NCBI RefSeq assembly: GCF_009695875.1
Contig: NZ_VUNC01000003.1
Span: 62,001 to 126,000 of the forward strand
DNA length: 64,000 bases
From: Olsenella porci
Lineage (GTDB): Bacteria; Actinomycetota; Coriobacteriia; Coriobacteriales; Atopobiaceae
Direction: 5' to 3'
Shown: one piece after another, positions 25,175-33,976 of the stretch
How the letters are laid out: each line of letters starts with the position of its first letter
Position numbering within the stretch: position 1 is the stretch's first letter
Made by a program: the position numbers and the translations under genes
The notes under the pieces: generated by a model
The model's input: the letters and a program-made list of their open reading frames with translations, nothing else
Databases searched by the model: none
What the model was told of the DNA's origin: nothing

Positions 25175-25771
25175 ATGGGGAACCATGAGGACATCACTCG
25201 CAGGATGTTTGTCACGGGGGCGTTTGCGATTGCTGCCGGGCCAGGCCTTTCAGCATGCGGATCCACTTCGACGGGCAGCTCGAGCTCCTCGCAGGCTTCC
25301 TCCCAATCTGCGACTGCCGCATCAGACTCCAACGACGGCGCCACGGGAGAAAGCGACTCCCGCAAGGTCCTGGTGGCGTACTTCTCGGCCCAGGGCCACA
25401 CCAGGCGCGTCGCAGAGCGCATCGCCCAGGACGCCGGTGGCAACACGTTCGAGGTCCTGCCCACCCAGGCCTACTCGGATGACGACCTGGGCTACAACGA
25501 TGACACCAGCAGCGTCAGCAAGGAATACCAGGACCAGAACCTTCGCGACGTGTCCCTGCGGCAGACGACCCCGGATGGTTGGGCCGACTACGACACCGTC
25601 TTTGTGGGGTACCCCATCTGGTGGGGCGACTACGCGTCGCCCATCACTCACTTCGCCAGCGATAACGACTTCACGGGCAAGAGGGTCATCCCGTTCTGCA
25701 CGTCTATCTCCTCCGGCCTGGGTAGTTCCGCAAAGAACTTGGCCACTGTTGCGGGTACCGGTGACTGGTAG
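25175..25771 (+). CDS. Tat-exported flavodoxin-like lipoprotein, shortened by a stop codon
   Basis: 198 residues from this ATG (GGAG six bases upstream; a start at 25154 is possible). Signal: TRRMFVTGAF with RR at 9-10, then lipobox LSAC with Cys28, a Ser/Thr-rich linker, and a flavodoxin fold with FMN phosphate loop YFSAQGHTRR, then GYPIWWGDYASPITHF. It is closely similar to the intact paralogue at 37150. That protein continues past GDW with about 22 more residues; here GDW is followed by TAG (25769-25771), and the expected tail is still readable in frame (RFRENPSESDVDSW) to TGA at 25835-25837. CAG to TAG is the simplest change. Lost last helix, so function is doubtful. Confidence 0.82.
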   Translation: MGNHEDITRRMFVTGAFAIAAGPGLSACGSTSTGSSSSSQASSQSATAASDSNDGATGESDSRKVLVAYFSAQGHTRRVAERIAQDAGGNTFEVLPTQAYSDDDLGYNDDTSSVSKEYQDQNLRDVSLRQTTPDGWADYDTVFVGYPIWWGDYASPITHFASDNDFTGKRVIPFCTSISSGLGSSAKNLATVAGTGDW

Positions 25772-25853
25772 GCTTGCCAGCGCTTTAGGGAGAACCCGAG
25801 CGAAAGCGATGTCGACAGCTGGGTCAGAGAAGGATGAACATGGGACGAAGGGA

Positions 25854-25878
25854 TGAACGGTCCTCCGTCCCTTGTTCA
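25854..25878 (-). repeat. 25-bp TGAAC...GTTCA element, inverted, with a partial direct copy
   Basis: On the minus strand it reads TGAAC-AAGGGACGGAGGACC-GTTCA. Immediately left, 25835-25853 carries a degenerate direct copy (TGAACATGGGACGAAGGGA). It lies between the flavodoxin and the LysR gene, right at the former's original stop. Confidence 0.75.
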
Positions 25879-25886
25879 TGTGTGGC

Positions 25887-26726
25887 CTATTCCTCAAAGA
25901 GGTCGAGCACTCGGCGTACCTGGTCGCTCGAGTCGTTCAGGCATACCGCGAAGTACGTGGCGCTGGCGCCGGTGCCCCAGATGGGGATGCGCACGCGTCC
26001 CGTGGTGGGGTGCGAGAACGCCGACGCATCAGTCACGAAGTTCAGCAGGTCGGACGAGGCTATCAGCTGCGTAAAGACCTGCGGGTCCTGCTGCACGATA
26101 ATCTGCGAGTCGGGCAGGTTGTCGTGCACGACGTCCATCCAGAATCCGATGGACTCCAGCACCAAAAACGGCCTGCCGTTGAGGTCGTTCCAGGTCACGT
26201 GATCCATGCCAGCGAGGTCGCTGTTGGGTGGCATTTCCACCGACAGGTTCTCGGTAAGCAGGCGGCGGGAGCTGACGGTGGGGAGGGCCAGCGGGTGCAT
26301 CAGGATGGCCAGATCTACCGTCCTGTCAAGGAGGCCCTTTTCCAGATCCTGCTCATCCATGTACTCGGTCGAGAAGATCGTGCCGGGATGGGCGGCCACC
26401 GTTCGCTCGGTGAGAAGCCACATGGGGGCGGGGGCCACGGTGCCCAGCCTGATGGTCCGCATGCGCTTTGCATGCTCGTCCAGGTCGCCGCGCATCGTCT
26501 GCACATCCGCCAGCACCTTGCGTGCCCCATCGACGGCAATGGCTCCGGCGTCGTTCAAAATCACGCTGTTGCGCGTGTGAGTAAACAGGTCCTGTCCCAG
26601 CTCGTGCTCCAGCGCGCGGACGCTCCTGCTGATGGACGGCTGTGATATGTGCAGCTGCTCGGCCGCCTTTGACATGGTTCCGTATTCTGCGATGGCTACC
26701 AGTTGTCGCAGTTGCTCGAGTTCCAT
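25887..26726 (-). CDS. LysR-family transcriptional regulator
   Basis: 279 residues. HTH at about 3-60 (LVAIAEYGTMSKAAEQLHIS, QPSISRSVRALEHELG) and a compact effector domain. Divergent from the MFS exporter gene; the shared 147-bp gap holds the TTGTAC-type promoter, so this protein is a candidate controller of the MFS gene and perhaps of the other units with the same promoter. It is the only intact LysR gene inside the redox cluster, since the second at 29.5-30.2 kb is frameshifted. Inducer unknown. Confidence 0.92.
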   Translation of the reverse strand: MELEQLRQLVAIAEYGTMSKAAEQLHISQPSISRSVRALEHELGQDLFTHTRNSVILNDAGAIAVDGARKVLADVQTMRGDLDEHAKRMRTIRLGTVAPAPMWLLTERTVAAHPGTIFSTEYMDEQDLEKGLLDRTVDLAILMHPLALPTVSSRRLLTENLSVEMPPNSDLAGMDHVTWNDLNGRPFLVLESIGFWMDVVHDNLPDSQIIVQQDPQVFTQLIASSDLLNFVTDASAFSHPTTGRVRIPIWGTGASATYFAVCLNDSSDQVRRVLDLFEE

Positions 26727-26778
26727 TGAAGCCTCCTAACGCTATGCATCTGAGGAATAGATATAACCCAATCTAACA

Positions 26779-26808
26779 TTGTACTTCACTCACAGCGATT
26801 AGTAGATT
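26779..26808 (+). promoter_or_regulatory. cluster promoter 1 (MFS exporter)
   Basis: CA-TTGTAC (26779-26784), 18 bases, TAGATT (26803-26808), 65 bases before the ATG. One of five units in the cluster with this arrangement. Confidence 0.6.
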
Positions 26809-26873
26809 GAATACAGACAAAGAAACGACGAGCCGGCCTCCGCAGGTTGGACAGAAGGGAGGCCTGTGCAGCA

Positions 26874-28241
26874 ATGGCCGAACAGACAAAGCAGAGATTC
26901 GGGGCGGTGCTCCCCATAGTTCTATTGGGGTACTTCCTCATATTGATGGACAACTCGGTGGTGTTCTCCAGCAGCCTCAGCATCGCACGCGAACTGGGCA
27001 TGGACAGCGTTGCCGTCTCATGGGTCAGCACGGCATACGCCCTGACTTTTGGCGGGTTCCTTCTTTTGGGCGGTAGGCTGGGCGACATCATTGGCCGTCG
27101 CAGGATTTTCCTGGCGGGTCTGGCAGTCTTTACGGCCGCGTCATTTATGGTGGGCTCTGCCACTAGCGGAAACATGCTGGTGGCGATGCGCGCCCTCCAG
27201 GGCATGGGCTCTTCCATGCTGGCGCCGTCCACCCTGGCTCTTCTGATAGACAACTACGAGGGCCAGATGCGCACACGTTCCATCGCGGCGTATGGCACGG
27301 TGGCAGGCATCGGCAGCAGCGTGGGCATGGTTCTGGGTGGCTTCATCACTGCCTATGCATCCTGGCGCTACGCCTTCTATATCGACGTGCCCGTCGGAAT
27401 CCTGCTGATAGTCCTCACGCTGCGCTTCATCCCCAGCAAGAGTGGTTCCAGCGGCTCGAACGTCGACTGGGCGGGCGCCATCCTTTCGGTCATCGGATTT
27501 GCCTGCCTTATCTATGGCATCGACGGCCGCGTTGGTCGTGAGGTCTCGATCGTCATCGCCGTCGTCGCCCTGGTGGCTCTGGTGCTGCGCGAGCGTCGCG
27601 CCAAGGTGCCCCTGATGCCGCTGCGCCTCTTTGGCGACCTTGGTCGTAGCGCCGCCTACGTGGGCCGCTTCCTAATGATGGGCGCCAGCATGTCGTACTT
27701 CTTCCTCATGCCTACGGCGCTTCAGCAGGTATATGGCTTCACTCCGCTCGTGGCGGCAGTTGGCTTCCTGCCTCTAACGGTCACGCAGTTCTTCTCGTCC
27801 CTCACGGTCCCCGCGCTGACCCGCAAGTTCTCGAACGCCCGCGTGCTCATCCTGGGCTGCGTCATTGATGCCCTGGGTCTGTTCTTGGGCTGGGCCGTTG
27901 GCGTCCAGGCAGGTTATCTGCTGGGGGTTGCCATCCCCATGGTGCTCATCGGCATGGGTCAGGCTCTTATCGTGAGCCCCCTTACCGTGGCGGGTGTCGC
28001 GGGTGCTAGCGAGGACATCTCCGGCGCTGCCTCGGGCGTGGTGAACGTGTTCCACCAGGTGGGTGCAGCGGTTGGCCTGGCCGCCGTCTCCATGGCCGTG
28101 TCTGGCATGCAGGAGGTGGCCGCCATCGACGCGGCCCAGGGCATGATGCTCCTGATGATCGTGCTGACTGGTGTGTGCGGATTCCTGGTGCTGGCGAGCG
28201 AGCAGCGTTGTCTGGTGCAGGCGCTGAGCGACGTTGAGTAG
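26874..28241 (+). CDS. MFS drug-efflux transporter, DHA2 (14-TM) type
   Basis: 455 residues from this ATG, with about 14 hydrophobic helices. Motif A-like GGRLGDIIGRRRIF follows helix 2; the helix-1 DNSVV acidic motif (LILMDNSVVFSS) and GSSVGMVLGGFI (motif C) are typical of proton-driven multidrug exporters. GGGAGG lies 11 bases upstream; an in-frame TTG at 26847 is an alternative start. It precedes the alcohol dehydrogenase gene by 57 bases and probably shares its transcript. Exported compound unknown. Confidence 0.88.
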   Translation: MAEQTKQRFGAVLPIVLLGYFLILMDNSVVFSSSLSIARELGMDSVAVSWVSTAYALTFGGFLLLGGRLGDIIGRRRIFLAGLAVFTAASFMVGSATSGNMLVAMRALQGMGSSMLAPSTLALLIDNYEGQMRTRSIAAYGTVAGIGSSVGMVLGGFITAYASWRYAFYIDVPVGILLIVLTLRFIPSKSGSSGSNVDWAGAILSVIGFACLIYGIDGRVGREVSIVIAVVALVALVLRERRAKVPLMPLRLFGDLGRSAAYVGRFLMMGASMSYFFLMPTALQQVYGFTPLVAAVGFLPLTVTQFFSSLTVPALTRKFSNARVLILGCVIDALGLFLGWAVGVQAGYLLGVAIPMVLIGMGQALIVSPLTVAGVAGASEDISGAASGVVNVFHQVGAAVGLAAVSMAVSGMQEVAAIDAAQGMMLLMIVLTGVCGFLVLASEQRCLVQALSDVE

Positions 28242-28298
28242 CAGTGTACATAGAACGTATCCAAGGCATTGTTTCATCGAACGAGAGGCGGTTTCACC

Positions 28299-29459
28299 AT
28301 GGAAAGCTTTGTGTATGACTACCCCGTAAAGAACTACTTTGGCAAGGGTTCCCTCGACCGTGCGCTCCAGGCCGAGCTTCCCCAGATGGGTGACGTGGTC
28401 ATGCTGGCGTATGGCGGTGGCTCGCTGAAGCGTAGCGGCCTATACGACACCCTGGTGTCCGAGTTCAAGGCCGCGGGCAAGAAGGTCGTGGACTTTGGTG
28501 GCATCATGAGCAACCCCACCTACGAGAAGGTGCAGGAGGGTGCTCGCCTGGCGCGTCAGGAGGACGTCGACTTCATTCTGGCGGCAGGTGGCGGATCGGT
28601 CTTCGACTGCTGCAAGGTCATCTCGGCTCAGGCCTGGCTGGACCAGGACATCGACGAGTTCGAACACGTCCAGCATAAGGTGCCGAACGAGTTCATCCCC
28701 ATGGGCTGTGTCGTCACGGTGTTTGGCACGGGTGCCGAGCAGAACAACGGCGCCGTCATCACCAACGAGGAGACGCACGTGAAGGGTCCCTTCCTGGGGG
28801 CCCTGCCCAAGTGGGCCGTCCTGGATCCTGCGTTCACCCTCACAGTGCCCCACGACCAGCTGATTAGCGGTGCCTTCGACACGCTGAGCCACTGCATGGA
28901 GACCTACTTCGGTACCCCGCGTCAGGACAACGTGTCGGATGACATGAACTTTGCTGTCCAGCGCAACATCATCCGCAACATGCGCGCCCTCGTGGAGGAT
29001 TCCGGCAACATGCAGGCTCGCTCCGAGTTGGAGTACGACTCCGCGATGGCGGAGAATGGCGTGCTGAAGGTCGGCAAGGTCACTGACTTCCAGTGCCACA
29101 TGATTCAGCACCAGTACGGTGCCTACACCCACACGAACCATGGGAAGGGCCTCGCAGTGATACATCCGCACGTGTACCGTCACCTGGCCTCCAGTGCCCC
29201 GACGCAGTTCGCGCGCTGGGCAAGGGAGGTCTGGAACGTCCAGGAGGGTGAGACCGATTTGGACACCGCCTACCGCGGCATCGACGCGTTGGCTGCCTTC
29301 ATCAAGGAGATGGGCCTTCCGACCACCTTCGCTGAGCTGGGTGGAGATGCATCGGACCAGACTCTGAGCGCAGTTGCCGACACCGCCATTCTGACTGCCG
29401 GCTGCGCAAAGAAACTCTCCAGCGACGAGCTGTTTGACATCCTGGCCGAGTGCCGCTAG
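28299..29459 (+). CDS. iron-containing alcohol dehydrogenase (YqhD/BdhA type)
   Basis: 386 residues, group III metal-dependent dehydrogenase. N-terminal nucleotide domain with YGGGSLKRSGLYDTL and the GGGSVFDCCKVI loop; metal ligands D and H in the C-terminal half (FDTLSHCMETYF, HMIQHQYGAYTHTNHGKGLAV). The extended GGGS and NADPH-type loop suggest an NADPH-dependent aldehyde/ketone reductase such as YqhD. It reduces toxic aldehydes to alcohols. Ribosome site GAGAGGCGG. Followed by a strong terminator, so the MFS-ADH unit ends here. Confidence 0.93.
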   Translation: MESFVYDYPVKNYFGKGSLDRALQAELPQMGDVVMLAYGGGSLKRSGLYDTLVSEFKAAGKKVVDFGGIMSNPTYEKVQEGARLARQEDVDFILAAGGGSVFDCCKVISAQAWLDQDIDEFEHVQHKVPNEFIPMGCVVTVFGTGAEQNNGAVITNEETHVKGPFLGALPKWAVLDPAFTLTVPHDQLISGAFDTLSHCMETYFGTPRQDNVSDDMNFAVQRNIIRNMRALVEDSGNMQARSELEYDSAMAENGVLKVGKVTDFQCHMIQHQYGAYTHTNHGKGLAVIHPHVYRHLASSAPTQFARWAREVWNVQEGETDLDTAYRGIDALAAFIKEMGLPTTFAELGGDASDQTLSAVADTAILTAGCAKKLSSDELFDILAECR

Positions 29460-29484
29460 CACCCCATGGGCTAGATGCAACTGA

Positions 29485-29521
29485 CGCCCGCCTGCCAACC
29501 GGGCAGGCGGGCGCCGTTTTT
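29485..29521 (+). terminator. rho-independent terminator of the alcohol dehydrogenase unit
   Basis: CGCCCGCCTGCC (29485-29496) pairs over 12 bp with GGCAGGCGGGCG (29502-29513), loop of 5, followed by CCGTTTTT. Strong classical terminator for the plus strand. Confidence 0.93.
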
Positions 29522-29539
29522 ACATCGATGAATGAGGGG

Positions 29540-30209
29540 CTATTGCATCGACCCCGAGTGCCTTTGCTCGGCAGCGGACTGCAGCAGGTCCACGAATTCC
29601 TGCACTCCCTCGCTGGGCGTGCGGGAGTACAGCATTCCTACTGATGCCCAGAGGTCCCAGTCGGTGGGAACGGTCCTCATCTTGGGGTGGACGTCCTTCC
29701 ACAGGGGCAGCGTTGCCAGCGCTACCCCTTCTTGGACGCATCTGTTGAACACCTGGGCGTCAAAGTAGGGAAAGCCCACAATGCGGATGCTCGGGTGGTT
29801 CAGCTGTATGGCCTCTGGTCCGTTCGAGAAGGGCATCACGCGTATGCTCAGACGTGGGTTTTCCTGGTGCACGTGCGCAAGGAGCCTCTTGAAGGATGCG
29901 GAAGGCGTCAGAGGCGAGATGCCCACGCGGATGGTTTCGCCATCGGAGCGACTTATGGCCTGCGCGCGGGCAATCGCGTCCTTCGAGTAGCTGATGATGT
30001 GCCGCGAGTCCTGCAGAAAGCTCTGACCCGCGCGGGTCAGCGTGAGCCCCGCGTGTGACCTGTGGAACAGCTTTGCCCCCCAGGTGCGCCTCCAGGAGAT
30101 TCATCTGCTTTGCGACCGCCGCGGGAGAGATGTACAGCTTCCGTGCGGCGCGCATGAAGCTGCCCGACTCCGCCACGTATACGAAGGTGTCCAGCTGATG
30201 GTTGTACAT
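29540..30209 (-). pseudogene. LysR-family regulator, frameshifted
   Basis: Starts at the ATG at 30209 (MYNHQLDTFVYVAESGSF, then a normal HTH ending LLEAHLG). The frame breaks in a run of six Cs (30076-30081 on the plus strand) and continues one frame over as AKLFHRSHAGLTLTR, then the effector domain to the stop at 29540. Removing one base from the run restores an about 222-residue protein. Homopolymer runs are also where sequencing errors or phase switching occur. If real, the upstream fragment is a 46-residue HTH plus out-of-frame tail. Confidence 0.85.
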
Positions 30210-30306
30210 AGAACCATCCTCCCAGAGTGATGGTCGGGAACGGTATAGGGTCAACATGCGGGGACAACTGATGGCCCGCCGCTACTGAGGGGTGGCCACG
30301 GCAGGG

Positions 30307-30462
30307 CTACGAAGAGCAATCCATGACTGTGTTGTGGTTTTGCGAGTCGTAGGCGTCCCAGGCTAGACCGTCGATCGACGGATTACCCGTTCGCGCGAAT
30401 GCGGTGCCGGCCGCTCCCACTCCCATGGTTTGTAGCAGTCTTCTTCTTGTGATGGTCCTCAT
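30307..30462 (-). pseudogene. orphan twin-arginine leader (truncated exported protein)
   Basis: 51 codons: MRTITRRRLLQTMGVGAAGT, then AFARTGNPSIDG and a short tail to TAG. The TRRRLLQ motif followed by a hydrophobic stretch is a textbook Tat signal, and GGAAGG precedes the start. Nothing after it forms a mature domain, so it is most likely the stub of a deleted exported oxidoreductase. It may still be translated. Confidence 0.5.
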
Positions 30463-30804
30463 GTCCAACGTTTCCTTCCCTTGATTGCCAGGAGCGGGTC
30501 TCCCGGGTTACGCATAGTAGATATATGAGATTAACGAATACATGATTAATAGCTGAAATATAAAAACCTCCCCTTGGCACCATGCGGCGCTACGGGTGAC
30601 AACCCGTGCATGCCGGCTCTTAGGTAATGCCTCGAGGAGGAGTAACAAGCCGCGTGAACAGCAGATATATTTAATGCGTAAAGCAATGATATGCCGCTCG
30701 ATAATAACTGTGAAGTGATGACTGGTCGTGTCGACCAAACCCTAAGGTTACATCGCATCACATTATGCTATGCAGTTACCTAATACTAAGATACCTACTG
30801 GATA
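30463..30804. other. AT-rich gene-free stretch
   Basis: Markedly richer in A+T than its surroundings (for example 30510-30575 and 30655-30800), no credible gene. Contains a GGGTTGTC-like stem near 30593-30610 (CTACGGGTGACAACCCGTG) and leads into the promoter at 30805. It may be a horizontally acquired or regulatory segment; nothing more can be said. Confidence 0.4.
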
Positions 30805-30834
30805 TTGTACTTGGGCACTTTCGTTCCGCATACT
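30805..30834 (+). promoter_or_regulatory. cluster promoter 2 (hydrolase operon)
   Basis: TA-TTGTAC (30805-30810), 18 bases, CATACT (30829-30834), 40 bases before the ATG of the first hydrolase gene. The -10 is the weakest of the five. Confidence 0.5.
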
Positions 30835-30874
30835 GAGACTCGAAGACGTCATGCGACAGCCAAGGTGAAGCCCA

Positions 30875-31966
30875 ATGTCAGTCAACGATCGCCGTTTCCC
30901 TCGCGCGGCAAACCAGCTTCGTCACTCGTTCACCAGAAGAAGCGCGCTATCCCTTCTGGTGGGAGGGGCAGGCGTCCTTGCGGTGGCGGGTCTTTCTGCC
31001 TGTGCGGGTTCTGGTGGGGCGACGGTAAGTACATCAACGAATGGAGCACGGATGTCCAACGGTGGCTCTGCCCAGACGCAGGGTGGCTCGACCAACCTGC
31101 AGCCCTTCTCGCAGAACACGAACATAGATGACGTGCGTAACGATCCCGCGTTCGGCAGCTGGGGCAGGTTGCTGTTTCCCGTAGACGAGGGCTACATGAG
31201 CGGCAGTACGCTCGGAAGCATGAATCTGGCGTGGTACAGCTGCATAGACCCCGACAAGACGGTCGAGATCTGCAACTACTTCTACGAGAAGGCCAGCTCG
31301 GGTCAGCAGGTGTTCTATGACATCTACTCCGACCAGGAGAAGGCGGATGACCCCGCAAAGCAGGACACAGGCCTGTTCTTCTTTAGGGGAGACGCCGGCA
31401 ATCCGTTCGCGGTGTGGAGTGCCGGTGGCGGCTTTGCCTACGTTGCAGCCATGCACGACAGCTTTCCCCATGCCCTCGAGTTGTCGAAGCGCGGATACAA
31501 CGCCTTTGCCGTCATCTACAGGCCTGGGGCCCAGACCGCTTGCGAGGACCTCTCACGGGCCATCTCGTTCATCTGGGATCATGCCGACGAGCTGGGCGTC
31601 CAGACCGACGGTTACCTTCTGGGTGGAGGCTCTGCAGGAGCGCGCATGTCCGCCTGGGTTGGCGGCTATGGCACGGCGTCGTTCGGGCAGAGGGATTTGC
31701 CCCAGCCTGCCGCGGTGGTGACCCAGTACACGGGGCTCTCGGACTGGTCGCAGACCGACCCTCCCACCTACGCCAACGTGGGGACCTCCGATGGCATCGC
31801 CAACTGGCGCGTGATGCAGGCGCGGCTGGGCCAGATGTCTGCGGCGGGCATTCCGACCGAATTCCACGTTTACGACGGGCTCAGGCACGGTTTTGGCCTG
31901 GGTGCAGGCACCGTGGCCGACGGATGGCTGGACCAGGCCGTTTCGTTCTGGGAGGCAAATAGGTGA
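30875..31966 (+). CDS. Tat-exported alpha/beta-hydrolase lipoprotein
   Basis: 363 residues. Signal: FTRRSALSLLVGGAGVLAVA with RR at 21-22 and lipobox LSAC (Cys43), then a Ser/Gly/Asn-rich linker. Mature domain about 95-363: an alpha/beta-hydrolase with nucleophile elbow GGGSAGAR and a C-terminal GLRHGFGLG histidine, as in hormone-sensitive-lipase/acetylesterase-like enzymes. It would act outside the membrane on an ester or similar bond. Its stop overlaps the next gene's GTG, and it heads a four-gene operon (two hydrolases, SDR, FMN reductase). Substrate unknown. Confidence 0.85.
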   Translation: MSVNDRRFPRAANQLRHSFTRRSALSLLVGGAGVLAVAGLSACAGSGGATVSTSTNGARMSNGGSAQTQGGSTNLQPFSQNTNIDDVRNDPAFGSWGRLLFPVDEGYMSGSTLGSMNLAWYSCIDPDKTVEICNYFYEKASSGQQVFYDIYSDQEKADDPAKQDTGLFFFRGDAGNPFAVWSAGGGFAYVAAMHDSFPHALELSKRGYNAFAVIYRPGAQTACEDLSRAISFIWDHADELGVQTDGYLLGGGSAGARMSAWVGGYGTASFGQRDLPQPAAVVTQYTGLSDWSQTDPPTYANVGTSDGIANWRVMQARLGQMSAAGIPTEFHVYDGLRHGFGLGAGTVADGWLDQAVSFWEANR

Positions 31967-33081
31967 AGAAGAGCAAAAGGCGGCAGCTCGCCGTATGGGG
32001 TGGCATAGGCGCCATCGTCATTTTTGCACTGGCGATGCTATATGAGGCGAGATCGGTATGGCTGGGTGCCCTGGCGGGTGACCAAGGCGTCCAGGCATCG
32101 GACAGCTCGCAGGTGCAGACCGACGTGGCGTCGGCGTCCAGGATGAATCAGAGCGCATTGGGGGAGGACTATATGCCCACGAGTAGCAACATACGGCCTT
32201 ACATTCCATCCGATCAGGAGGGGCGGGACTTCGAGTCCATCCCGCGGGAGGACTTTACCGACCACGTGATTCCTGACCTGTCTTTGGTCGCAGGCAGCGT
32301 GTCAGAACCGCAGAACTTGGATTCCGGCACCCAGCAGGTGTTCTACCTCTGGGACGAGGACAACGTCCCGGGTGGTGGTAGGGCCCTAGGTGCCGACAGC
32401 GCTGGTTTCCGGGCCGCCGTCACCACCTTCCCGGTGCCCCAGGGGGTCACGGTCAAGGGGGCGGTGCTCTTGGAGGCTGGTGGCGCCTTCATGTATCGTG
32501 GCGCACGTGGCGATGCATATCCGACGGCTCGCAGGCTGGCTGATCGCGGCTACCAGTGTTTCGTCGTGGATTATCGTCTGAGCCGTGACCTGGGCGCCAT
32601 TGACCTGGCACGTGCGGTTAGGTTCGTGCAGCGTCACTGGCAAGACTACGCACTGCCAAAGCGCGACGCGGTGGCGGTCATGGGTTTCTCGGCGGGAGGC
32701 ATAGCCGCAGGCCAGATGCTGCTGGACTGGGATGGCACCAGGAGCCCTCGCGACTACGATGCCACGTACGTGCCCGACGACCTGGACGGGGAGCCCGTGG
32801 ACGTATCTGCGGACGGGATGATCTACTCGTTCTACGGGAGGCTCTCCGTTGCCAGCAAGGACGTGGACCAACTGCGCGCTGGCGACCTGCCGCCCACCTA
32901 CTTCGTGTATGGGTCGCGCGACCCGTTCGTTCATGAGTTTGAGGCAAACATACAGACGCTCGAGCAGGCCGGCGTCGAAGTCCAGGGTGTCGCTCTGCGC
33001 GGTTGGCCACACGGCTTTGGTGCCGTGGGTGGCTGGATCGACGGATATGATGCGTTCCTCCAGCAGGCGTTCGCCGCGTGA
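31963..33081 (+). CDS. membrane-anchored alpha/beta hydrolase
   Basis: 372 residues; GTG start overlapping the preceding stop (GTGA). One N-terminal membrane helix (LAVWGGIGAIVIFALAMLYE, about 9-28) leaves the rest outside. The hydrolase domain has VLLEAGGAFMYRG in the oxyanion region, nucleophile GFSAGGIAAGQ, and a late LRGWPHGFG histidine. Similar in plan to the lipoprotein hydrolase before it; the two probably process related extracellular substrates. No lipobox or Tat motif. Confidence 0.83.
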   Translation: MKKSKRRQLAVWGGIGAIVIFALAMLYEARSVWLGALAGDQGVQASDSSQVQTDVASASRMNQSALGEDYMPTSSNIRPYIPSDQEGRDFESIPREDFTDHVIPDLSLVAGSVSEPQNLDSGTQQVFYLWDEDNVPGGGRALGADSAGFRAAVTTFPVPQGVTVKGAVLLEAGGAFMYRGARGDAYPTARRLADRGYQCFVVDYRLSRDLGAIDLARAVRFVQRHWQDYALPKRDAVAVMGFSAGGIAAGQMLLDWDGTRSPRDYDATYVPDDLDGEPVDVSADGMIYSFYGRLSVASKDVDQLRAGDLPPTYFVYGSRDPFVHEFEANIQTLEQAGVEVQGVALRGWPHGFGAVGGWIDGYDAFLQQAFAA

Positions 33082-33132
33082 GCTTGAACGGCTGGTCCTT
33101 AGAACGGATGTCCACCAAGCGAAAGGTTATTT

Positions 33133-33966
33133 ATGAGCACAATGACTTGGCTGATTACGGGTGCGTCTTCGGGACTGGGCAGAGGCATCGCAAGGGCGGC
33201 TCTGCTTCACGGTGACCGGGTGGCGGTCACCGCCAGGGACCCGCACAAGCTAGAAGACCTGGCAGACCAGTTTGGCGACCGGGTGTTACCGCTGCCTATG
33301 GAGGTTACCGACCCTGCGCAAAGGCATGCCGTGGCGGCTCGGACGATTCAGGAGTTCGGTGGAATCGACGTACTGGTGAACAACGCTGGAAAGGGACACT
33401 TCGGCTCTGTAGAGGACAGCACGTCGGAGGACATTAGCCTACTGTTCCAGACGAACTTCTTTGGCCCCGTAGGAATGATTCGTGAGGTCCTGCCCCACAT
33501 GCGCAAGGCAGGCAAGGGGATGATCGTGAACACCTCCTCCATGGGGGTCATGTTCGAAGGTGCCACGGGCAACGCCTACTACGTCGCGTCCAAGGCCGCC
33601 CTCGAGATGCTGAGCGACGTGCTGGGCAACGAGGTCGAGCCACTGGGAATCCACGTGATGATTCTGGAACCCGGCGCCTTCCGGACCGAGTTCAGGGCCG
33701 CCGCCATACAGAGTCCGGACACCCAATCGGAGGCTTACGAAAAGACTGCCACCGCATCCATGAAATACCTGAGTGAGAACCCCTACAACCAACCAGGGGA
33801 TCCTGCGAAGGCGGGGGAGGCCCTGTACGTCGCCGTGCATATGAATCAACCTCCCAAGGTTCTGATTCTGGGGAGGGGGATGATCGAGGTGGCGACGAAG
33901 ACCTTGGACGACCGCAAGGCTGAAATTAGCAAGTGGCGCCATATCGCCGAGAGCACGGACTACTAA
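33133..33966 (+). CDS. short-chain dehydrogenase/reductase
   Basis: 277 residues, classical SDR. Cofactor loop TGASSGLG (9-16), NNAG (83-86), catalytic Ser136 and YxxxK (Y150, K154 in YYVASK). The basic residue in VTARDPHK suggests NADPH. It is a cytosolic carbonyl/alcohol oxidoreductase. Third gene of the operon; 10 bases before the FMN reductase gene. Ribosome site AAAGG. Confidence 0.92.
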   Translation: MSTMTWLITGASSGLGRGIARAALLHGDRVAVTARDPHKLEDLADQFGDRVLPLPMEVTDPAQRHAVAARTIQEFGGIDVLVNNAGKGHFGSVEDSTSEDISLLFQTNFFGPVGMIREVLPHMRKAGKGMIVNTSSMGVMFEGATGNAYYVASKAALEMLSDVLGNEVEPLGIHVMILEPGAFRTEFRAAAIQSPDTQSEAYEKTATASMKYLSENPYNQPGDPAKAGEALYVAVHMNQPPKVLILGRGMIEVATKTLDDRKAEISKWRHIAESTDY

Positions 33967-33976
33967 GGAGCCGGCC

